This document shows positions 1 to 10,400 of a stretch of DNA of 64,000 bases, in pieces (position 1 is the first letter of the stretch; each line of letters opens with the position of its first letter). This DNA is from Cristatella mucedo. Lineage: Eukaryota > Bryozoa > Phylactolaemata > Cristatellidae. The notes below the pieces were generated by a model that was not told where the DNA came from, searched no databases, and saw only the letters and a program-made list of their open reading frames with translations. Where the stretch lies: contig WPIO01000017.1 in NCBI GenBank assembly GCA_009760855.2, positions 1,613,501-1,677,500 on the forward strand. The letters run 5' to 3'. The translations under genes and the position numbers were made by a program.

Positions 1-1164
1 GATACGTCAGGCAGAAAGAAAAGAAGCTCAAGGTAAAAAAATCATCTAAATTCAACATGCCATGCGCCACTGCATTTGGATGATGTTTTCAGCTCGATTT
101 GACGAAAAATCGTGCTGCCAGTTGGTAGACCACCCGGGCCTCTGTGTTGCGAGCCGTGCACCGCATTGGTGAACGTGGCTGAGCGGATAGATCTAAGCGC
201 CCTATTCATGCAGTCACATCGCCAATGTCGACTTACATTCCCAGTGACTGTAGCTTTCCGTGTATTGAGGCCCTGCGCTGTACGAAGATTGCGTCGCCGT
301 CTAATGTAACTAATAAACGGGTCTTTAACACTACGGCGACGCCCGTGTTGCTGCTGGATGTGCTGTCACGTATGTGGTTCCATTTTTATATGAAAGTGGC
401 CAGATAAAGCAGAATATAGACGTCTCGCAGGCTTTGATCTTGGATTGACCAATGTTCAACGCCCTGAGAATATTTATCCGGAAGAGGAAGACACCGACTC
501 TGATTGTTTGCGGTTTTTGTGCCTGTCACTTGTGGGATTTCATTATTAGTTGAGTGTGGAAATGGTAACTCCTGGTCATACCAAGTGTCTCCTTTCTGCA
601 ACTACTCAGTCACTGATGGGCAAGTGGAAGCTACGCTGACGAGTTTTTGTGAATTCTTCAAAGCGTGAGTGCATTTTGGTGCGCAACCGGTTTTCAACAG
701 CCTAGATTTAAGGCATTACAGCAAGAGTTCTAAAAATAGCTTTAGTGGAGAACAGCCTGAAAAGAAAGTTCCTAATGAGTGGCCGATAAGGACTTCTGAA
801 AAAGAAGTGCATGAGTTGGAAATATGAAAACAGAAAACATCGTTCCGGTAGGCTTGTGAACGCCTTAGAAACATGCCGAGAGGAAAGGTGTGTGTCACCA
901 AAAGTCTCCCGGCAAAAAATATGACTGCCGATTATGTCGTATTACAGGAAGCTTGATAATAGAATCAGTGGCGTTTTTCTTGGCCCGCTTAGCCCGATAT
1001 ACGCATATATACCAGAAGTGCCTTCCAAAACGGATCTATTGCCTCAGTTATAATCTTTATACTGTTTTGCGCCATCGTGCATGTAGAGCGTGCGTTTGGC
1101 TCCACTGGCATCACCAGGTCTAATTAATCTGTTTTATGCAGATTTGCAATATTTTATTTTGCAG
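1..1164. other. No gene recognised
   Basis: Upstream of the first visible BLOC1S1 exon. I looked for a first exon with an initiator Met and a basic helix and did not find one. Short ORFs here have no recognisable composition or splice context. Confidence 0.5.
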
Positions 1165-1237
1165 AAAAGAATCGAAAAGCCGCAATCGAAGCTTGTAACA
1201 ATTTAACTCACTCACTGGTCGATCGATTAAATGAAAG
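1165..1237 (+). CDS. BLOC1S1: BLOC1S1 internal exon a
   Basis: The acceptor is ATTTTATTTTGCAG and the donor is AAAG|GTAAGC. The exon starts with two bases that finish a codon and ends with AG, completed by the T of the next exon to give Ser. It encodes KNRKAAIEACNNLTHSLVD followed by RLNE, matching the conserved region in which BLOS1 proteins read (E/A)LVDHLNVG. It is too short and has no ATG, so a simple ORF search misses it. Confidence 0.83.
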
Positions 1238-1384
1238 GTAAGCAACAATTTGAGCTATTTTGTCTTTTGACCATGGCCAACGTTGTTGAGTTGACGTAAC
1301 ATCAAAGATTTATCCATGTGTTCTAGGCTTACTTGTTCTGTTATTGATCAGCCCCTCGACATCTGAAACCATTACATTTGCACA

Positions 1385-1449
<65 letters not shown>

Positions 1450-4400
1450 CCATTCTCCATCTAGCTATCTTTGTCTACGTCTGATGTCTTTGTCTGTCCC
1501 ATTATCTCAACTCTCTTTGACTTGCTCTTGGTGTGCTGTGTCTGGCTGTCTGTATCCCTCCGTGTCAAATAATCCTTGCATTTCAAAAACTGACGATGAG
1601 TCAACCGAACATGACTTTCACCTGGTGACACAGTGTCGTCTTGCACTTTCTCTTTTCTTATCATTTACCAGAAGTGCATTGTACCCACGAAGGATGCTAC
1701 TTTCGTGGGTACAAAACACCCAGCATGTTTATGCACAAGTTTAATAGTTGTATTGGTCGATTCATTGAGACTTCGTTAAATTGCTATGAAGATCTCGCAG
1801 GCTGTACTGTACTCGAAGGATAAGGCACTTTATTGGTACTATGCAATGGAAACCTAGTTATGACGTTGATGTTACTTGGTGGTGTCACATGCTCCCTTGA
1901 TATGTGTAAGTAAGTGCTTTGGGTTACTACCAATCAGCTGTCCCAGCATAATTTTACATGAGCTGAAATGCTTAGATCTCTTTTTACATTACGACCATAC
2001 TTTGAAAGCCTTGGATCTCATCCGGTTTTAAAGATAAGCAGGCAAATCCCAGGCTGTAAACTTCGGTGAAATTGGTACCAATCGTAGTATCGTTGTGAAC
2101 CAGGCCTGTTATGGCATTGCAAACAGCATCAGCAACTCCGATCATTGTCAGTTAGGAATGAAAACAGCCGGGTTGATTCTGCATGAAGGCAGCCGGTTTA
2201 ATTGCAGCATGATGGTGGTTTTAATAGCCACACATCTACGACTGCAGTGACGATGAAACCAACTTACTAGTTACGGGCAAACCTTGTGTTAGTCAGAAAT
2301 TGGAAAAACTATCGCTCAAAATAGGCTCGGCTAACATATCTCATGTAGAATCTGCATGCAAACTGTGTGACCTTTTCCAAAGTGACGTCTCACTAGAGAA
2401 ACACATCAGGTCCAAAGTCAATTTATCCTACTTTCAGCTGCATAGCATTGCAAAAATTGGGCCCTGCTTTGACAGTGATACCGCTTGTAAGTTAGTCCTT
2501 GTCATTATGTCACTCACATCTAGGTCTCTTCATTCTCTTTCTCCAGCCTACTTTTTCGAGCTACTTCCCAATCAGCCAAGGCATCGTACCACCCACTCTT
2601 CTCACTCGAGTCTTTTCGCTGTACATTAAATCGTTTGGAGACCTTGCCTTTCATGTGTGTTCTCCCAAAGCCTGGAACTCACTGGCGTCACGACACCCCT
2701 TGACTTGACGTCATTTAAAAAGCTAGTGGTCACCTGCTCCTCGAAGCATTTGGTGGTTCCTTGTGAATTGCCCTTAATGTGTATATGCTTGCTAGCACAG
2801 TGCTTGTTATCACTAACCACATCAACATGCTATACCCTTACAGCATATATATTACAACATATATTCCCTTACAGCAGTTTTCGAGTGCCTAGAAAGAAAT
2901 ACAGTTTTTTGAGGGTGTTATACAACTATCTTATTATTATTAATCATTATTGCCTCCACTTAAAAGTGGAATAAATATCCACATGAAAGAGAATAGAGAT
3001 GCTAAAACAATAGTCGGATAGTGGCTTAGACTTTCTTGTGAGTTCCTTATTCCATATATTTATTTACAGATCGTAATCTTCATGGCTCAACTAGCGGCTC
3101 TTTAAGCCTCTACCTGGAATCTAGCTGCCTAAATTCCAAATTATCTTTTGTCAGATGACCACATCAGAGCTCCACACACTGGTCTGTCTCCATATAGCAA
3201 CGTATTACTGCAACAGTTTGGGCTTGCTTAAATGTGGTTACAGCAGCAAAGTTAGTCCATGCATTTGTGACGTTTTATGTGAGCTTCAGTAACACTGCAG
3301 GTCTTCATGCCTGTGCAGTCAGATTACCAATGATGCACAACTTGGCAGCTAGGCTTATATGTCGTGAATGTTGCAACTGCCACTTTACACCACTTCTCTG
3401 TGACCTGCATTGGCTTCTCATCAGAGCATATACTTTAGGTTATGTCAGTCACTTTATGTCCCTTTATTCTTTTATAGCTGTGGCTTGCTTTCCAGACCGA
3501 TTTACTTAGCGACCCTCCCTTGACTCCACCTGCTTTTCTGACTCGGATCGTTCATACCTGCCTCTAACTAAGCTCAAATCCTCCGGAGACTGTGCCATTA
3601 GGTCTATGTAATTAAAGCCTGGAACTCTTCCCTGTCTACTTTCAGCTGCGCGTGTCCCGTTTATGGGTTACAGTCATAGCTGATGCACTGCTAATCTTGC
3701 AGCTAAATTCAACTAAGACTTACACAATAGTACCGATGGGATATCTAGTAGAAGCAACCAGCGCAAGCGAATGTGTGTGGGATTATTAGCTAGTGAACAC
3801 TCAACGATTATAATAATACTAGTAGTTATTTTAATAGTAAGTGTAAATGGCACAGTTAGAGAACCGAATCTCTATCCAAGTGCTTTACCACTCGCTGCAA
3901 GGGTAACACTAATAGAGGTCTTATGAAATGCAAGAGATCGTTTGTACACGAGTATGCAAAAGCACACAAGAAAACACTCAGGGCCACCGGTTAGTTGGAC
4001 TCCTGGTTGGTAGCCTGTACTGAATCATGCACAGGTAAGCACACATAAACACAAAAAGAAAATTCACTGGGGTGCATGGAAAGCTGAGCAGAACGGAGTC
4101 ATCTAAAGCTGAGATTTGAATGATGCAAGGTCACTGCAGGTGTTGGCAGAAGCCGGATGCAAGTTTCAGACTATCGATCCATAAAAACTGAAGGCAGAGC
4201 CCCAAAAGGTTTCACTTTACCTCAAGGAATGGAAATGCCACTGTGCAGGCGGGCAGGCAGTCGTGCGAGAGCACAGTGGAGGAGCAAGTAGGTCTGATTG
4301 GTAAGCTGTTGCTAGAGAATAGAGTGACCTGCAAGCCAGAGAGATGAAATTAAAGTTGCTATGCTTCTTGATAGGGAGCCAGTGGGAAGCTCAGACAGAA

Positions 4401-7400
4401 GTGGTGGCTGCTGTGGCAGCCAAAACTTTGATGACTGATCGGATGAGCTGCTGCCGAGTTTTTCGCCAGCTGCAGACTAAGGATTAAGGGTATAGGCCGG
4501 GAGTCCTGAATTGAGGTGAGACTTGATGTCACAAACTGGTGAACTAGTTTGGCTGTCGTGCTCTTGTCTAAGTGGGCCCTAGTTTTTTTTATGCTCCTCA
4601 GCTGAAAGCAGGCCGGCTTGACAGTGAATGCAATATGGTCATCAAATGAAACGTTTTGGAACTTGTACACCCAGATAACTGTAGCGATACTAGATGAACC
4701 AATCTTGACTGCAGTGACTGGGCCACCTCAAAAGTTTTACACCAGCTTCAGCAGAGGTTATTGGTTGCCTTATCCATGCCCGGCTGCCAAATAAACTGCC
4801 CCCTCCCCTGTCCGGGGGGGGGTAGAGCTCTTGCCCTCGGGAGTAGGTTGCTCTTCGTAGTGTCTGGCTGGATCTAGCCCCAACCACTCACTCTGCGACC
4901 TAATTCGTGTGTTCGAAGCATGGAGTGAGCAATCTTGTATTGCAGTGAACAAAAACTGCTCTGCTGCCAAGGCTTCTCTACTGCTAAGGCTGCTCTATAC
5001 TGCTGTATAAATGAGACTTTTTCATCGGCTGTTCTTTTATTCATAAAGACATTCTTGTCCTTAATGCCATTAGAGCCTTTAACGACCATGGTCATGGGCT
5101 CGAACCGTATGGCATATGTGAAGGGCTTGGATAGAGATCAAGTTTGCTTGGACCTCTATACAAATGTATTATATATTTTTCATTTTATAGTGCAATATTA
5201 GGCGCCAGCTTCTGTCTAGCGAAAGTATCATTAGATAATTGCTAGATAATTTTTTATAGCGGTCAGAGCAAGTGCCAGGAGTCCACGATTATTTGGCACT
5301 GTCTGCCAATGAATTAATTTGCCATCTGACGGTGCATTTGGGAAACCGTACCCCAAACCTCTTGCTAGAAGTTGTGTACAAGTCCATACCTCGAAGAATG
5401 CTGTCATTCTGAAGAAGGAATCATATGCCACGTTGTGCAAGTTGAAATTTTATTTTAGTAATGAATTAAAATAGTCTTGTGTGCAGCTTTTTACTGTGCC
5501 GTCAAGAATTTACTCTGCTTAGAAGACCAGCAGGGTGGGGCGATGGGTGGTTATTTTATCTGTATTTTATTTGCGCTATTTTTCGAGGAGAGAAAGCTTT
5601 TGTTCATTCGCACGTGTGGCAGTGGTTTACTGTCGGCTGCTTATGCTGCTAGTTCTCGTTCGGCACGTGGCTCCTAGCACTTGGTTCTTTGCTGTAGAGC
5701 TCGGCGCAGGCAGGGCTTTGCTAGCGATAGGATGTAGCTTTTGCAGTTAATGAGTTGCTAGCATCGCTTGTGCCTTACTAGCCCTGTAGCTGTCAGGCAG
5801 CCAAAGCGGGAGGATTGCGATTGGGCATAATAATGTAAATGCAGAAGATTGTGTAGGCATTGTATTTCCTGTTTTCTTCTTGTACTCGTTTTTCATTACA
5901 TCGGTCTTTGTTTTGCTTTTGCATGCAAGTTAAACCTTGTCGTTCGTTTGCCTGTGTTCCACGATTGCCGTATAATGCAAGGCCAAATCGTAGACGTCGT
6001 GTGGAATCCTGAAACCAGCTTCCTAGGCCCAGTTACTCCTTTCCCCCAACTATGGGGACAGACCGAGAAGCTTTGCATCGAAGGTGCAAACCACCAGGCA
6101 GCTGCAGCATGAGCCTCTCCTCCGCTGGAAACTTGCTCTCTAGCTGTACTAAAAAAGGAAACGGTAGCTCTCCCTCTCGAGGAGCAGCCTCCAATTCTGC
6201 CCACCAAGGAAGTGCCGAGAAGATGGGCTCATCAGGCCCCCTCCCTTAGAACGAGGGTTATTTTGGGGCAATCTCGATATCTGCACACTGAGAGCCTCGC
6301 TCGAAACCATTGTTAGGCACCGTCTGAAAAGAGAATGTGCCGCCATTTCTAGAGCCTGAAGCTGCGTGCGGACGGCTGCGTTTCCGGCAGGCTTACATTT
6401 TCCTCAAAAGAAAAAAATCGTTTAGCCTTCCTCAGAAGGAACTGCCCAGAAAGTCCCTGTAGAAAACTGGTTTCCAACTGTGTGATAGCCTGAAGAAGTA
6501 CCGCCCTGGATTCTCTTTAAACCTTTTTGTCGAAAAAGGAAATGGGCACCTCTGCTTGAAGTGTCGGAAGCTTCCTGCTCTGCGAATGTGCGCCACTCTC
6601 GGCAGGCCTCGTTAGACCTGTCGAAAAAAGAGTATCTCTCTGCAGTAGCTCTAAAAAAAATAGCTCAGCCCCTTAAAAAGTTCCAATAGCCCCTCTGGCA
6701 GCCGACCTTCACTGTGCTCGCCGAATGTGTGCCAGCCGAATGTGTGCCAGCCAACCTAGCATAATTTTTATCCCCACCTAGGAGAAAATGGTAGATTTCC
6801 TATGAAGAAGCGCCTCTGCTTGCCGAACTCGGACTAGCCGACAAGCCTCCGAAAGTGCTCCTTAAAGCTTGTTAGCCTCCTCCTCCTCCTTCCCCATGGA
6901 AGCCTGACGGCAATCGGAAAGGGCTGCCACGCCTCCACGGGGAGCCAAGAAGCTTAATTTGATATAGAAAGGGACTTGCCGGGCTGCTGTGATTTTGGTC
7001 GGGGCAACTCAGCCCCACGCTTTCAGCCAGACCTGTGGGGTACCTGAACCTCGTTCTTCCCTGCAGGTCCCCTGGTGGCCAGACTACGATGGCATTGATC
7101 TTCTTATCATAGGGTGAGGAAAATGGTCGGCGGTTGCGCTGGTGAATATTTGACTGGGTGTTCATGTGTATTAGAAGTTCCCGTTGTGACCCTCACAACT
7201 TTATTTTTGATTTGCTTGTGAGATCAGTTCCTGTCTTGTAGGCCTTCTCCTTCCCTCGTTGACAGTCAGAATGGCTAGTTTTCGGTGTTTCTTTTCTGTT
7301 GTAGTGTATCCCTGGCTTATAGCAATGAAAGGAAAATCGACACAGAAGTGAAGGCATTGCAAACCAACACTGCTCAGTTTAGCAGACAGACGACACAGTG

Positions 7401-10400
7401 GTTAAAGCTAATGGAGGAATTCAATAATTCCTTAAAGGTATTCGATTGTACATGGCATGATGCTGATGCACAAAAAGGCATGCAGCGGCCTTTTGCCGGA
7501 ATCGGGAGGGATGACATTCTCTTGTCTGTTGGAACATAGCAATCAGCCGGGGGCAGGGTGGTGTAAAGGTACCTCTGGCTTTTAGTTTACCTAACTAATT
7601 TCACCAGCTTTTACTCTTGCAGGCTGCTGGTTGACTAATAAGTTGACCTGTGGCCTGGTGTATCAATTGATGGTTGGATAGCCAGGGGTTGCTACAGGGC
7701 TACCCAAATAAACCACAGAACCACTGCAGCTAGTGATGAATATGACTGCAAGGCTAGTCTTCAAGTCCCAGCGGTTTGAGAACGTGTCTCCTTTGCTAAA
7801 AGAGCTAGGATGGATGCCGGTTGAGCAACGGATACAGAGCAAAGTTCTTACACTGACCCACAAGGCCCGCCACGACTTGGCTCCTTCCTATCTAGCTGAA
7901 CTGCTGCACCAGTTGCCACCTGCCTCTTCGTGCCTTCAGGTCCTGCGTGGACAATAAATTAGCTGTTCCATTCCTCTGCTTAAAGACCGTTGGCGACAGA
8001 AGCTTTAGCTCTGCAGGTCCTAGACTGTGGAACTCGCTTCCACAATTCTTACGCAACGACAACTACTCTCCTGCTGCCGACTATGGCTCATCGTTTTCAG
8101 CGGTCCTGAGCTGCTACTTTCATGCTACTAACTACCTCAACTGCTCTCCTGACTCTGCTTTGATTCCCACTTTCTCTTAGTTGCATGAGATGAAGTCTGT
8201 TGGCTACCGATTGTGTACCGAAAGCCGCTCAGGCTGTGAGTGCGCTAGATAAAACTCTCCTGTGTAACACCCACTTGTTGTGAAGCGCCTGGATAGAGAT
8301 TGAGTTATTCTTAGGGTGTTATACAAACGACCTATTACTACTAGTATTGTAATTACTGTTAGTCACCTTCTTTAGCACCATGTTCTTGTAATTGAATTAT
8401 ATATATATATATATTATATATAGAATGAATTATATATTAATCCCAGCATCCTTGCTTTCCACCAGTATACGGCTGCACAACAGCAACCGCTCATTCTCAC
8501 AGATTTCTTTGGTCGAGCATGTCTCGATTATCCAGCTAGATGGAGAGAGCTAATTCCCCCTTCCCCCTGGCCAACGTAAAACTGCAGTCCACGTGCATGG
8601 TATTAAAGCTTGTCTGCGAAGCCATAAACCTAAGCCACAAGCCTTAATAACTGCCAACCCTCAAGCTACGCTGTGATTAATTTGAATCACAAACCTGCCA
8701 AACAGCCCAGCAGTCATATATTGCAATAGCTACAAACCCACTTGTTCCTCTCAGCATTTGCTTGATTCATGTGAGTTGTCCTTGTATCTTGTATCTCCGT
8801 CTGTAACTCCACAAAGTCATAAAGACCATGTGGGTGTTACGCAGGAGAGTTTTGTATAGCACACTCACAGCCTAAGCGGCTTTCGGTACACATTCGGTAG
8901 CCAACAGACTTCGTCTCACGCAACTAAGAGAAAGTGGGAATCAAAGCAGAGTCAGGAGAGCAGTTGAGGTAGTAAGTAGCATGAAAGTAGCAGCTCAGGA
9001 CTGCTGAAAACGATGAGCAATAGTCGGCAGCAGGAGAGTAGTTGTCGTTGCATAAGAATTGTGGAAGCGAGTTCCACAGTCTATGACCTGCAGAGCTAAA
9101 GCTTCTGTCGCCAACGGTCTTAAGCGGAAGAATGGGACAGCTAATGTATTGTCCACACAGGACCTGAGGGCACGAACAGGCTGAAACTGATGCAGCAGTT
9201 TAGCTAGGTACGAAGGAGCCAAGCCGTGGCGGCCTTGTGGGTCAGTGTAAGAACTTTGCTCTGTATCCGTTGCTCAACCGGCATCCATCCTAGCTCTTTT
9301 AGCAAAGGAGACACGTTCTCAAACCGCTGGGACTTGAAGACTAGCCTTGCAGCCATATTCAAAGTCCGCTGCAGTGGCCTAATAGCTTTCTTTGGCAGCC
9401 CAGCCAAAAGGGAATTACAATAATCAAGCCGAGACAGAACTAAAGAGCTAGTTAAATTTTTTACAAGCCAATGTGGGAGACACCTTCTAATCTTGGATAG
9501 GGATCAGATGTGATGGCTAGCTATAGAGGCAGACTTCTGAATGAAGCTTTTGAAATTGAGGCAGCTGTCGAAAACGACACCTAAATTTCAAGCACGTGGT
9601 GATGGTCGCACAATAGCATCACCTATTAGAAGAGCAAAGCCTTTTAATCCAGCCACACGCTTAGGGTGTCCTATGAGCAGCAGTTCGGTTTTATCATCAC
9701 TAAATCTCTATCTAGGCACTTAGCATATGCTGCAAATAAGCATGTCCATTGGTTAGTGATAATATGCACAGTACCAGCACACTCAAGCTTGCAAACGACA
9801 ATTCACACAGATCCACCAGCAAATGCTGTGAGGAACAGTTACTTTTTTAAGCTTCTTTTCAAGTTTCATCCAGTCAGGGGATGTCGTGACGTCGATCGGG
9901 AGTGAGGCTTTGGTCATGCGGCTTTGCAGTTTACTTATTATCTCTGAATGTAGCAGCGCTTCAGCATATCTCACTTGGCAGGAGTCCCGAATCAGCTTTG
10001 TTCAGAAAGTCATTGCAAACCCGAAGCAAAGCAGTTTCTGGGAAATGGGTCACTCTAAATCCCGATTCGTACTTGCTAGCAAGATCTGATGAACTAATGT
10101 AACTGTTTAGTTGGTGGGCGACCACTTGTTCAAGTGTCTTGGATTAAGAATGGCAGAAGGGAAGCTGGATGGAATGAACTTGGACTCTCGTGATCTACGG
10201 TAGGCCTTTCAGCAAATGGCCTGAAAACGGCTGCTTTCAGGGGGAAAGAGAGACTCTACTGTTAATCAGAGACATATTTGCAATTATTTACATATATGGT
10301 GGGCAGCAACAGGACTGTGTTTCTCATATGGAGAGCTATTGAGCCAGGGTCTAGAGGATTAGTGGTCTTATTAGCCCGGGACACAAAATGTAGCATCGAG

